From Magnolia sinica (lineage: Eukaryota; Streptophyta; Magnoliopsida; Magnoliales; Magnoliaceae): a stretch of 64,000 bases of DNA. Below the pieces are notes generated by a model. It was not told the DNA's origin and searched no databases. It saw only the letters and a program-made list of their open reading frames with translations. The DNA lies in NCBI RefSeq assembly GCF_029962835.1, contig NC_080585.1, positions 61,429,443 through 61,493,442 of the forward strand, given 5' to 3'. The translations under genes were made by a program, and so were the position numbers. Positions 12,006 to 23,869 of this stretch are shown piece by piece (position 1 is the first letter of the stretch; each line of letters starts with the position of its first letter).

Positions 12006-13700
12006 TTCAACGGTGGTTAATCACTTCACACGTTTGGCCCACTTAGAATTTGGATCGGGCCCACTTTTGAGCTCGAGAGCTAAAATGATGCGACAACATG
12101 GGTGAACGGTTTAGATAACGTACATACATCATGGTGGGCCCTGAAATTTCATGGACCCCAACAGACAGTCTGCTCTGGATGTCCAAAGAGGCTGACGAGT
12201 TGCTTAATTGCTGCCATTATTTATTTATTTTTCTTATTATTATTACTTTTTTAAAGGTGGCAATTATATCTTTCAATGACCCTAGGGAGGGTTCAACGGT
12301 GGAGAACAATCTCCACTGATCCTTGTGGTGCGGCTCGCCTACACTTCCAATCACCCGCCATTTGTGTCCCATCCCTTAGAATGAGCTGGAGAGATGGATG
12401 AACGGTGTGGATTTCTCACGTACCACATGGTGGAGCTGTTGTGGGCCCCACATGTCCTTAAAGTGTGTGCACGTGTGTGTGCAGGGGTGTGCATGTGTGA
12501 GTGTGAAGGACTGACAATCTCAGTGGGGCCCATCAATTTGATGCCTTATATCATCCTAGTGGACCCACGAGTCTCGGATCAATATGATATTTATGTGTTT
12601 CCTTCATTCATGTTCTTATGACCTTATGAGCACAATGGATGGCTAATAAACATCGTGGTGGGGCCCATGATCAGTGGGTTCCGCCCAGACCTTGAATTGA
12701 GGCCAATTGTGGTATTTTCTGGATCATCCAACCCGTTGGGATGCTAGGATGGCATATGAATATCAAAGTGGGGCCTTCATTACTGGGTCCCACATCTAGA
12801 TCATTAATAGCACTAAATTAGCGTAAAATGAGGGTAGCAAAAGAGATGAATGGGAGAGCACTCACCTTAATAGAGGGATGATCTTCCTTGAATGGTTGGA
12901 TGGCCTTGATTGTAAGGGATGTTTTAACTTAGACTTAATGGGTTAATTGGGGTTGTTTGGAGAGTGGTTTAAAGACTTAAAAGGGGTTGGAAAATAGCTA
13001 AGGGATGTAGGAAGTTTGGGCACTAAGTACCCAAAGTTTCAACCATGCCTACTTTATATAGACAAGAGCATAATTATTTTTGCTTAATTTTATCATGTAT
13101 GAGGTGTATGGCCCTCCTTGATTCATGGAAGATTGCCCCATGATAATCCCCTAATTAGAGACTTTTTAGCTCATCGTAAATGGCCTCCATACCTCTTTTA
13201 GAATTATCCTAACCATGTGGACACATCTCCTTAATTTAAGGAATTGTGTTGTTGACTTTCTTCATAAATGATTTATTAATTCAATTATTAACCACATATG
13301 TCTTGTTAGGGCTTTATTAGAGGGTTTTAATGAACTTCTAGATGGGGTTAGGGAATTCTAGAACTAGGTGAGGTGGCATGATATCCTTGAATCAAGGAAA
13401 ACTTTTGACTTTTAGGGTCCTAACTTTATTAATGACTAATTAAGCTAGTTTTATCTTCCCTAAGTAGGTCCATGTAGTATTATAGTAAGTATTTATTTAA
13501 TCAAAATATGCTACGTGTCATGGATCTCCTTGATTTAAGGAAGAGCATTGACTTTTAGCTAATAAAGTTATTTACCTCATTAAATTGACTTTTATGAGTC
13601 ATGGATTAGGTTAGCTTACACTTTAAGTCTATATTTAGTTTAAACAAATCTTAATGGAATAGTTTCAAATATAACCTCATTATTATCTTATGATGGTGTC
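11295..13700. repeat. LTR/MITE-type non-coding sequence
   Basis: There is no coding motif. Stretches such as 'ggtgggtcccacc' (about 11835) and 'gtggggcccat' (about 12515 and 12660) resemble the Tekay-like LTRs at 19.4-20.1 kb and 33-34 kb and the foldback elements at 54-55 kb. Boundaries cannot be placed by eye. Confidence 0.4.
11921..12002. repeat. (TA)n microsatellite, about 82 bp
   Basis: Uninterrupted TA repeat. The Ile-Tyr open frames across it on both strands are artefacts. Confidence 0.98.
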
Positions 13701-15553
13701 ATTTATATATGATTTCATGGATATTTACACATAAAAAGTGTCAGTTCTTCACATCATAGCATGCATTTAGGGTCACGTGCCCACGAGCAGAAGTTATTGT
13801 TGTATTCATCTCGTCGGGGTGGTCATCGTGATATCAGTTTCGGTTATTTATGGTCGCATAACGAGGAGTGTACCTCCTAGGTACTATTAGAGATTCTTTC
13901 GAGTATTTAAATTGTACATGCAGGCATTAGGGGGTTTTATTTCGGAATGTGAGTCCATCTACTAACCAATCGGTCGTACTTATAGGCTGAGTCGGGTATT
14001 ATAGCTTACGATGTTGGGTTGGTTGGTAAATCACCCAAACCAAGGGGTGGCCCAAGTTAGGTCCGCCACCCTAGGCTTGTTCGATCGACCTGGGCTAAAC
14101 ACGGACGACTGACAGTACTAAGACTACACGAAATACTTGTACCCAATGCCAGTTGCGCTGGGGTTCTCCCAGGTCGATCAAATTAGTCCACTAGCCTACT
14201 GATTATGTATGTTCACAATGTATGGCACGAACAAATCGAAACTAAAATACCCCGTTCCCAGTGGATGAGTCCCTTCATAACCATTAATGCGATGGGATCT
14301 CACCAATAGTCATGAACTGAGCATGGTAGTATGGGACACCGTGACTGAGCTATTGGCCTATACTGAGGTGACAAGCTCCCCGCCCCCGTAATGACCAGTG
14401 AGCACTGATGGAGGTGATAGATTATTTTTTAAATAGCCCCCATCAAATTACTCGACAGATGTTTCCCTGTTAGAGTACCGTTCGAACGACGCAGGCGTAA
14501 ATGAAATTGGGTGATGAGCCATTTTCCTTTATTATGATTTATTTTTATGTGACAGGACCGCACCTCAGAACTGAGTGATCATGCTCAGTGTTTAGGTGAT
14601 GACCCGCACCGAGTTGATCCTCATACCTTTGGGTATCATGTTGTACCTTTAGAATTGTTGATTTATGAGATATGATAGGTGATACCTAAATTTGGATCAA
14701 GGGACACTGGTGAGGAGCCTCTACGTGCCGCAACGAGCCACATAATCCGAATAAGGACTCATGATATAACATCGGTATCCTAGCTTCGGCAATCTGATAT
14801 ATGAATTGGAATTAATAATCACTCGATTAATCATGCAATCAAACGCATTGCACTAGAATAGGATGTTGTGATTTGGCGTTGGGTCATTTGATGAGAGAGT
14901 GTTGGCATTTGTGAAATAGATGTTGAAGTCGCTTGTGAGAGAGTGTTGGATTGCAAGGCTCATGCATCATTTCATAATCTCATTCGCGCATTTAACAAGA
15001 GTATTTAGGAAGTGTTTGTTTACTTACTTTATCATTACCTGCGTTGATTGAGTTGATAACATGTGTAACTTAGGATTAATAGAACCACTGAGTTACCTAC
15101 TCATTCCTACCTAGGACGGTGTTTTAAAATATCAACTAGGTATTTTCGTTGATGCAGGTTCTATCGAGGCCTCAGGCGGGTAGGCTTGAATTGGCTTGTA
15201 CTTTCATCATGATGTCTTGGGAGTGTTAAGTGAAACTAGAAGACATTACATTTATTTAATTTTATGCTTATATGTGTTGGAATCCCTGACTTGGTGTGTT
15301 CCATATGTTGATTTTTTTTATGTTCATTATAGCTAGTATAATTCCCATTTTGAGCGATCACCATTATTGGAATTATATTTTTGGTTGTTAGTCCTATATT
15401 TCAGAATTTTCATTATCTGTGTTACTCTGATTATTCGTGTGTGGAATGAATGTGAATCTGAATGAGGTCACACATGTATTTTCAATTGGTTCACACTCGG
15501 GAACTCGAGACCGGGGTTTGTGTACTCGGGTGCCAATTTTTGGGGTGTGACGC
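13701..15553 (+). repeat. 3' part of a degenerate Gypsy LTR
   Basis: It ends with TTGGGGTGTGAC, the same style of terminus as the Tekay-like LTRs (GAGTTTGGGGCRTGACA at 20398 and 36107). The block 14320-14400 matches 595-660 in order. No primer site or gag follows, so it is a solo or truncated LTR. Plus orientation follows from the terminus. Confidence 0.5.
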
Positions 15554-16474
15554 ATACGTACACTCTCACCAAAGGCAGTCCTACATAAGGACCTACACAT
15601 TTACACCCATGTCGGTGGCCTATATACGCACTCATATCTGGTGGCGATACGATCCTACACAAGGACCTTCATGAGTTTGGGTCACAAATTCTATACTCAA
15701 TCCTACATAAGGAAAGGGTATGTACACTCTAAAAATGACAACCTTACTCATTAGATTGAGCGCCATTGATGTGCCTTTTTTAGACCATTTTCTTTTCTTG
15801 AATCTGCTTCTCTTGTGCTCCCCTAATCTTTAAAGTAGGTCTTCTTCTTCTTTCTTGAATCGGGTACTTTACACTTCATGCTCTAGTGATGCCATTAAGG
15901 TAATGGGAGAGAAGTTGAATCTCCTACAACTATAAAATAGTTGGTTGCATTGGATTCACCTATATGGGGATTCTATAGGGTGTTTAGACAAAGGATTTAC
16001 CTATGGATTTAGTGTCTAAACTCTAAAGAATGTAAGATGTCATGTTCTTCATCAAATGGAGCTTGGAATGCTCATTGGAGTAATTAATCACAATAAAGAA
16101 GGCATAGATCTCTTTGGGTGATAGCCTATAAGTGTTGGGAAGTATTGGGACACACTAGGACTTCCAATTCACTCAAAACCATCATCTACACAAATATCCA
16201 ATTTATAATTTTATAGAAAAAAAAAAAGGCTCCAACAGATTTATAATGACTAGTTTCGATCGATTGAGCGATATATTGACAAACAATGGCACTTTCACAT
16301 GAGACAATGAAAATAAAAGGAAGGTGATAAGAAGATAATACCTGAAGAAGGAGAATCGAAGCTTTTTTAAAGTTCTCAGCGTGTAAATGGGTTAGCAGGA
16401 AAACTAAACAAATGAAACAAATTATCCCAATCCTAAATCTTAAGAAAGTAACAAATCTAACTACACCTCCATTA
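15554..16474. other. Non-coding; probable 3' untranslated region/LTR of the Athila-like element
   Basis: It lies just downstream (in minus sense) of the Athila-like integrase C-terminus, where a 3' untranslated region, env-like gene or LTR would be expected. I recognise none of these. Contains 'tcctacataaggac' phrases repeated at about 15580, 15655 and 15700 and an A-tract at about 16217-16227. Confidence 0.35.
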
Positions 16475-17662
16475 GACTAGGAGGTCAATTATGGTACATA
16501 AGATCAATCCGAGGGATGGACGTATCCTCTTAATCAAATTTCTCAATAAATGGTTTTAATCAATGACCATTTACCTTTAAAGCATGACCATTTATCGGAT
16601 TCTGAATCTCTACAGCTCCGTGAGGATAAACAATTTTGACAATAAAGGGGCTTGTCCAATGAGATCTCAATTTTCCCAAAAATAAATGGAGCCTAGAATT
16701 ATACAAGACTTTTCTCATTTATCGTAAATTTTTTCCAAAGAATGTTCCATTCATGGAACTTCTTCATTTTGTCCTTGTAAATTCTAGAACTCTCGTAAGC
16801 ATTGTTTTGGATCTCTTCAAGTTCATTAATCTACAATTTGCGCATCAAGCCAGCATTGTCCAGATTAAAGTTCAGATTTTTTATCGCCCAGTAGGCCTTA
16901 TGTTCCAGCTCCACAGGTAAGTGACAAGCCTTCCCCATAGATGAGTCTAAAGGGAGATACTCCAATAGGTGTCTTATAAGCAGTACGATATGCTCATAAG
17001 GCATCAGTCAATCGAATTGACCAATCTTTACGATCGGAATTTACCATTTTCTCCAAAATATTTCCATATTAGATATCTCAACATTGCCGGTTGTTTGTGG
17101 GTGATAGGGGGTGCTCATCTTGTGTGTAATGTCGTATTTCTTCATTAAGCTTCTAAATGGCCTATTACAAAAATGTGACCCACCATCATTGATAATGACC
17201 TGAGGCGTACCGAACAAAGAAAGGATATTTTCTTTTAGAAATTTAATGACCATTTGATGATCATTATTTCGGCATGGTATTGCTTCAACCCATTTGGTAA
17301 CATAATCTACAACGAGTAAAATATAAAGATTTTCAAAAGATTGGAGGAATGGTCCAATGAAATCAATGCCCAAGCAATCAAATGCCTTAATAGTCAGAAT
17401 GGGGTTCGGTGGCATCATGTTTCGACGGGACAATCCTCCCAATTTTTTTACAGCGCTCGCAAGACTTGCAAAATTTATTAGTTTCCTTGAATAGAGTGGG
17501 CCAATAAAAGCCACACTGAAGAATTTTTTGTGGTTTTCTTAGCCAAAAAGTGGCCATCACAGGCATAAGAGTGATAGAAGGAGATGACGCTTTAATGTTC
17601 ATTGTTAGGAACACGTCTCCTAATGATCTGATCTGGACAATATTTAAACAAGTACGAGTCAT
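16475..17662 (-). pseudogene. Athila-like integrase
   Basis: Catalyses insertion of element cDNA. On the minus strand the second zinc-binding pair CERCKKIG lies near 17440-17465. The catalytic core spans 17514-17041: first Asp in GIDFIGPF (about 17360), second Asp in VIINDGGSHF (about 17190), and Glu in the degenerate GNVEIS (about 17080). The C-terminal part (LWAYRTAYKTPIGVSPFRL-like, 'HKAYWAIKNLN', 'NAYESSRIYKDKMKKFHE') continues to about 16475 with several stops. A frameshift separates the zinc region (17662-17387) from the core. Family call rests on the Athila-type HKAYWA and SSRIYK motifs. Confidence 0.85.
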
Positions 17663-18675
17663 CCCAGATATACTTACGCACTTCAGAGAAAATTTTCTTT
17701 TTATCTTGCTTGGTCCAATGTGTTGGCGTGATACCTACAACAAGATAATTAGCAATATCAAAGAACCAATGTAATTGGAAGACGAAAAAAAGTTATTCAT
17801 CAGGGAACATGTCATTAATATGCGTCGTCTCAATGGAAAAAGAGATAACTAGCCAAGACAAGTGATCGGCCACTATGTTTTCTACTCTCTTCTTATCTCT
17901 GATTTCTAAGTCAAATTCCTAGAGTAGGAGGATCCATCTCAACAATCGGGGCTTAGCATCCTTCTTAGAAAGAAGGTACTTCAGCGCCGAATGGTCCATA
18001 AATACTATGATCCTGGATCCAATCAAGGACCTAAACTAGTCTAGTGCCAATACTATAGCTAAGAGTTCCTTCTCCGTAGTAGAATTATTCATATGGGCAG
18101 GGTTTAGAGTTCTACTTTTATAGTAGATCACGTAGGAATTTTTATCTTTTCTCTGGCCTAATATCGCCCCAATTGCATAATCGCTAGCATGTATCACACA
18201 TAAACTCAAAAGGAAGGCTCTAGTCGGGTGGTTGCATGATTGGAGTGCTAATCAACATGCCCTTAAGCTTGGAGAAAGCTTTGTAACACTCTTTAGACCA
18301 GTTAAACTGGGTCTCCTTTTGAAGTAGATTGCATAAGGGACGAGAAATGTGGCTGAAGTCCCTTAAGAATCTTCTATAAAAGTCAGCGTATCCTAAAAAA
18401 GAACGCGCATCGCGAATGCTTTTGGGAGGAGGTAGGTTAGAGATAAGATCAATTTTTTGTTTTATCCACCCCAATTTGATTCCATTGGACAATATAATAT
18501 GTCCAAACACAATTCTCTTGCAAACCATGAAGTAACACTTCTCCCAATTAAGCACAAGGTTCTTTTCCTCGCATCTTTTCAACACTCATTTTAGATTTTT
18601 CATGCAATCACTAAAAGATAAACCAAATACAGCGAAGTCATCCCTGAAGACCTCTAAAAATTACCCCACCATATT
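17663..18675 (-). pseudogene. Athila-like RT C-terminal half and RNase H
   Basis: Minus strand. RT catalytic region: 'FLEVFRDDFAVFG' at about 18625-18660, with RDD in place of the usual MDD, preceded by a stop. The thumb/connection 18585-18220 reads RCEEKNLVLNWEKCYFMV and FLGYADFYRRFLRDFSHI, then LLQKETQFNW. RNase H continues to about 17860 with 'STTEKELLAIV', '[14 protein letters not shown]' and 'VENIVADHLS'. Several in-frame stops. The upstream half of RT lies 17.4 kb away at 36108-36750 because another element inserted exactly here. Confidence 0.85.
18671..18675. other. Left target-site duplication of Tekay-like element
   Basis: ATATT, paired with ATGTT at 36108-36112 (one difference). 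Confirmed by continuity of the interrupted Athila-like reading frame. Confidence 0.75.
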
Positions 18676-20398
18676 TGTAAGATCAGTATCTTAGACCGTA
18701 CCATTCCATAGGCTTTCATGTTCTTTCTGGTTGAATTTCGACAACCTTCGACTTGTATCCGACATTTGCGCTGATCCTAAGCTGTCCTGCAAACCTGAGT
18801 CAACTCAACCCGAGACTTATACCTTAGCGACCGTGCCGTCACCATGGTTCCAATGCCGCGTCTCGCGCGCTGATCCGATACCCTAGCCAGGAGATGTGGG
18901 CTCATGTTTAGTTCTAGGAAAACGCCACGCATTGCTAAACCCAAGAGAATCTCTACAACATATCACCTCAATCAATCAATCAATCACATCAAGTATTAAG
19001 TACATGTCAAGTACACATCACCTCACACCCATCACCAAGCAACCCCATAAGTCAACAAAGTTCTTACACACCCATCCCTCTCTCTCATCCATCACTCCAT
19101 CCCATCTCCTCTCTCTTATTTCTCCCTTCTTTTCCAAGCAACCCAAAACACCAAAATACCACACGTCCAAGCTCTCCCAAACCTCCATGAGAGAGTTTTG
19201 TATGTGGCCCACTTCCTACCATCTCATCTCCCATCTCAACCATCAAAACTCCATCATCTTCCATTGGGATTGAAGCTAAGGAGCAAAGGAAGTCAAGGGA
19301 GCAAGAAGAAGATGGTGGGTGATCTTGGATTTTGTCTTTCATTCATTTTTTTGATTTAAGGGTCCATATATGTGGGACGCACCTTGATGTAGGCTTTGTA
19401 ACAAGAGGGGCCCATAGTGGCGGGGCCCCTCCATCACCACCGATACCTCTCCCTCTCTCTCTCTCTCTCTTTATAGATTATGGCCCACCTATGATGTGTA
19501 TTTTACCCATGCCATCTAACTAGGTGGGACCACCATGACGTAGGTGCATCATCCAGCACCGTCCAATTTGCTGGACAATGGGCTGGACACTGGATGTATA
19601 TGATATAAATATATATATATATATATGGTACGTATATACGTTATAATATTATATTATATTATAATATGATATAATATTATATTGCATATATATATGGTGT
19701 GTGTGTGTGTGTATATTATATGTACGTGTGGGCCCCATATGGGACCCACCTGTTTGAAAAGAACGGGTTGGCTGGTGTAACACTGGTCAGCAACCAGCCA
19801 AGTAACTGTTGTACACAGCAACCTATGGTGGGCCACACCATGTGGACCTCACCAGGAAGCGTGTGTTTCATCTGCACCATCCATCTGGACGGTGCCATAC
19901 ACAGCCCAATGCCCCACCCTAGCATGTGTATTATTTCCAAACCGTCCATCCGTTTACAGATCCAAGCCGTTCAGAGGGTGGGACCCGCTAGCTTCTCAAC
20001 ATCAGCAAGCTCCGTGGGTCCCACATGATATCTAAATTGTTCAATTGGTGGGACCCACTGTCCATTCACGTCAACAAGGTCTATGGGTACCCATCGTGAA
20101 GTATGTTTTGTATCCAACCGTTCATCATCATTGTATTTCCCTTTATGCGCTTTGTACTTGTAAAGTTTTGATTATAGTGGAAATATGATGGAGTTTTTGG
20201 TTGTTGTTTGTGGGTTATGACTTTGGTTATGCTTATTACGAATCAAACTGATGTTGAAAATCCTCCTCGTAGCATCCCAGGATCGGAACCTGGCGGATGG
20301 GCTCCGGGAGCCAAGAATGGGGTTCTACGGAGGCTGTCGGTACCGAATTCGGTGATCAAAAATTTTGTGAGCCCAGTTTCTGAGTTTGGGGCATGACA
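18676..20398 (+). repeat. 5' LTR of Tekay-like element (1723 bp, internally deleted)
   Basis: TGTAAG...GCATGACA. Collinear with 32272-36107, but a segment equivalent to 33721-35831 is absent. The junction at about 20122-20130 carries CATCATC, which is present at both edges of the missing segment. The first ~95 bp differ from the 3' LTR by about a dozen changes, mostly C/T and G/A transitions. Contains (CT)n at about 19448-19471 and AT-rich repeats at about 19608-19715. Confidence 0.9.
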
Positions 20399-20405
20399 GA
20401 AGTTC

Positions 20406-20415
20406 GTATCAGAGC
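20406..20415 (+). other. Primer binding site (initiator Met tRNA), partial match
   Basis: GTATCAGAGC, ten bases of the usual TGGTATCAGAGC, beginning eight bases after the 5' LTR end. Confidence 0.7.
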
Positions 20416-20572
20416 ATAACTTGAGAATAACTAAGAACAATATTACATGTCTGCTAAGAATGATTAAGTCCTGAGTTCAGAGAGCTTAACGATATTTTAT
20501 TACAGACCCTTAACGTGCATGCCTTCGAGAGTTTTTAAAGTTGATAGGCGCCTTCGCTCTTTCCTGTAGGAC

Positions 20573-21560
20573 ATGTCACGTGGGAGAGTGACCCGATTGA
20601 CTCCCGCTCCACCACCTGAGACTCCCGCTCCACCACCTACAACTCCCGCCCAACCACCTACGATCCCCACTCCACCACCAGAGATTCTGACTCCCCAGCC
20701 TGAGGATGTCGTTCCTTTACTAGAGACCGGTGCGGATCCGACCATACCTGTGAGTGTCTCCCAGTTACAGCAGATGTTGCATGCTGTGACGGCTGCGCTT
20801 CAGGGACAGGGCAGGTACCCCATTGTTTCACCAACCTAGGTAGAGCAGGAGCGCGCGAGCGCCCTTCTTCGATAGTTTCGACGGCTCGTTCCCCCGCATT
20901 TTCAGGGCGAGCCAAACCTGACAGTAGCTAAGAGATGGCACTCCGATGTGGAGAAGATATTTGATATGATGGGATGTACGACGCAGCGGCAAGTCTGGTT
21001 AGCTATCACTGGTGGACACCAGTCTCCCGAGCAGCAAGCGCCAATTTTGAGTGGACTTGGGAAGATTTTGTGAATTGGTTTGACCAACAGTACTTTCCTG
21101 ATCACATCCGATGACAGCGAGCATTGAGTTTGAGGCCCTAGTGCAGGGTCATATGATGATAGCTCAGTATGCAACTCATTTTGTAGCGCTGTCCAGATTT
21201 GCATCATATCTGGTAGATGATGAGGAGCAGTGAGCCCACTGATTCGACGACAGCTTACGTTACGGTCTTCGATGTCGTGTTATTAGGCATGAGCTCCCAA
21301 CTTTTGAGGGGGTGGTACGGAAGGCACATATTTTTTAGGCTGAGTGGGCTGGTTCTCAGAGTGATCACGATCAGAGGAGGGACCAGAAGAGGCAGGCTTC
21401 TTCTAGTGACTCCCAGCAACGTTGACCACAGCAGAGGCGCACAGGTCTCTCAGTCTTCCGAACGCCAGCAGCACCTCCAGCACCACCTTAGAGGCAGTTC
21501 ACCGGTACCTATTTTGGGTGCGGTGCGACGGGACACCGTATGTGGGAGTGTCCCCACCCC
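20573..21560 (+). pseudogene. Chromovirus gag, broken
   Basis: Capsid/nucleocapsid gene. ATG 20573 opens a frame with five 21-bp tandem units (20600-20704) encoding a TPAPPPE-type proline-rich repeat, then 'VSVSQLQQMLHAVTAALQGQ'. After a stop at 20837 gag homology continues: 'HFQGEPNLTVAKRWHSDVEKIFDMMGCT' (about 20899-20982) and, in other frames, 'YLVDDEE'. The zinc knuckle at about 21507-21555 reads YFGCGATGHRMWECP: the first Cys of the CCHC is Tyr. At least three frameshifts. A glutamine-rich CAG/CAA tract follows (21560-21750). Confidence 0.8.
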
Positions 21561-21780
21561 CAGCAGCAGCAGCAACAGAGAGGTCCACAGCAACAGCAGA
21601 GACCCCCACAGCAGTAGCGACAGCAGCCCCCACCACCGAGGCCACCTCAGCAGCAGCAGCAGCAGCATCAGCACCAGCCACCAAAATCGCAGCAACAGAG
21701 GTAGCAGTTTCAACCGCCTCGGTGACAACAACAGTAGCAGCAGCACACTTAGAGGGGACAAGCACCTCCCCAGCCGACTC
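21560..21780 (+). repeat. CAG/CAA-rich tract between gag and protease
   Basis: Imperfect CAGCAG/CCACCA-rich sequence. In the gag-pol frame it gives poly-Gln/Pro; in other frames it yields Ser- or Ala-rich open frames, which are artefacts. Common as a linker in plant chromovirus gag. Confidence 0.65.
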
Positions 21781-21789
21781 AGGCTAGGT

Positions 21790-23780
21790 TTTACACGACT
21801 CAGTAGGATCCGCAGTCATCTGGAGGAGTCGTTGGGGGTATACTTCCCGTCTCTACATGCATCGCTTGGGTTTTATTTGATTCTGGTGCTTCGCACTCAT
21901 TTATGTCCTAGAGATTCTGCCATTCAACTGGTTTGCCGACAGAGTTTGTTTGAGAGGGATTGACTGTATCGATGCCCTTGGGGAAGACTACAGTATTAGG
22001 CCGCTTCTGTTCATCTTGCCCCATGTTAGTGGGAGAGATTTTCTTACCTGCAGACTTGTACGTACTGCCGATGTCAGATTTTGACATTATCTTGGGCATG
22101 GATTGGCTTGCCGAGTACCACGTCATCTTGGACTGCTCTGCGAGGACAGTCACGTTCTATATATCAGCTTGTCACAATTTCAATTTGTTGCAGAGCCCTG
22201 GAGAGAGCCATTGTCTTGCTTGATGTCTTATGTCGTTGAGGAGCCTGTTGCCGCTTGTATTGATCAGTTGCCCATTGTTTGTGATTTCCCCGATATATTC
22301 CAGGAGATTCCGGGATTACCTCCTCGCCGACACACCGAGTTTTAGATCGATCTTGTGCCTGATATCGCGCCTATTTCAAAGGCCCCATATCGTATGGCAC
22401 CGTTGGAGCTGTAGGAACTGCAGAAGTAGTTGCACGAGTTGCACGAGTTAGACTTTATCCGTCCGAGCAGTTCGGCGTGGGGAGCACCGGTACTCTTCCT
22501 GAAGAAGAAGGATGGCTCGTTGAGGCTCGTCATGGATTACCGCAAACTCAACAAAATCACGATAAAAAAAAATACCCACTTCCGAGGATTGATGATTTAT
22601 TTAATCAGCTCCAGGGTGCACAGTTCTTTTCGAGGATTGACCTGCGTTCCGGTTATCATCAGATTCGGATCCGAGAGGAGGACATTCCGAAGATGGCTTT
22701 TAGGACGTGTTATGGTCATTTTGAGTTTTAGGTCATGTCCTTCGGACTGACCAATGCACTCGCGGTCTTCATGCAGTTGATGAACGAGATATTCCGTCCG
22801 TATCTTGATCAGTTTGTTGTAGTCTTCATCGATGACATTCTGATCTATTCACGGACCCGTGAGGAGCACGAGCAACATTTGGAGGTTGCATTGCAGACCC
22901 TCCACGCGCACCAGCTGTATGTGAAGCTGGAGAAGTGCGAATTCTGGCAGGAGAAGGTGAAGTTCCTTAGTCACGTGGTGACGAGGGAGGGCGTTGCAGT
23001 AGAACACTCGAACGTTGAGGCAGTGCGTCAGTGGGGCCAGCCCACGACTACGTCTGAGATTCATAGTTTCCTTAGTTTAGTTGGTTAATACCAGCTTTTA
23101 TTGAGGGCTTCTCCCGTATTGCAGCCCCGATGACCAGGTTGACTCGAAAGGGCACAGAGTTTATTTGGAGCAACGCCTGCGAGCGAGCATTTATAGAGTT
23201 GAAGGATCGCCTCATGTCCGCTCATGTCCTCACTCTTCCCTCTGGGAGTGATGGATTTATTGTTTTACCGATTCCTCGCATATTAGTTTGGGTGCTGTCC
23301 TAATGCAGCATGGGAGACCAGTGGCCTTCGCATCTCATCAGCTCAAGGTCCATGAGATGAACTACCCCACGCATGATTTGGAGCTGGCTGCAGTTATCTT
23401 CGCACTGAAGGTATGGAGGCACTATCTCTATGGGGTTAGGTTTGAGCTCTTTTCTGACCACAAGAGCTTGAAGTACCTATTCTCTCAGTCCGATCTGAAC
23501 ATGAGGCAAAGGCACTAGATTGAATTCCTGAAGGACTATGATTTTGATCTTCAGTACCACCTAGGCAAGGCGAACGTGGTGGCAGATGCCCTCAACCGTC
23601 AGCCACGAGGCCTGTTGGCGCATATGATGGTCCAGGAGTGGAGGATGCTCGAGGATATAGTAGAGTATGATTTTGAATTCGGTCTGCAGTCTTCTATCGT
23701 ACAGTTATCGAGCCTGTCGATTCAACCCTCTCTTGTCGTAAGGGTGATCGAGGCTCAACAGGCTGATGAGTCGTTATAGA
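21790..23780 (+). pseudogene. Chromovirus protease, RT and RNase H, broken
   Basis: Protease: VLFDSGASHSFM with the D-S-G at about 21878-21886, then 'FDIILGMDWLAEYH' (about 22080-22121). RT: 'FPDIFQEIPGLPP' (22283 on), '[22 protein letters not shown]' (22484-22553), '[13 protein letters not shown]' (about 22628-22666), 'MSFGLTNA' (22735) and the catalytic FIDD at 22825-22836. RNase H: '[19 protein letters not shown]' (23288 on), '[21 protein letters not shown]', '[10 protein letters not shown]' and 'ANVVADALNR'. An A8 run at about 22562-22570 marks one frameshift. Catalytic residues are preserved but the frame is not. Confidence 0.9.
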
Positions 23781-23869
23781 GTTATATGGCTGAGGTGGCA
23801 TCTGAGAGTCAGGTAGATTGGCAAATTAGTTCAGACGGGGGATTTCACTTCAGAGGCCAATTATGTATC

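Noticed and set aside
11783..12046. Ile-Tyr repeat proteins on both strands
   Set aside because: They are translations of the (TA)n microsatellite at 11921-12002.
18896..19273. 125-residue Ser/Pro-rich frame (also at 32481-32975)
   Set aside because: Lies in the Tekay-like LTR; the two LTR copies differ by indels that break the frame.
21217..21963. A 248-residue Ser/Arg-rich open frame and Ala- or Leu-rich frames on both strands
   Set aside because: Out-of-frame readings of the CAG/CAA tract in chromovirus gag; the true frame has the zinc knuckle and protease.
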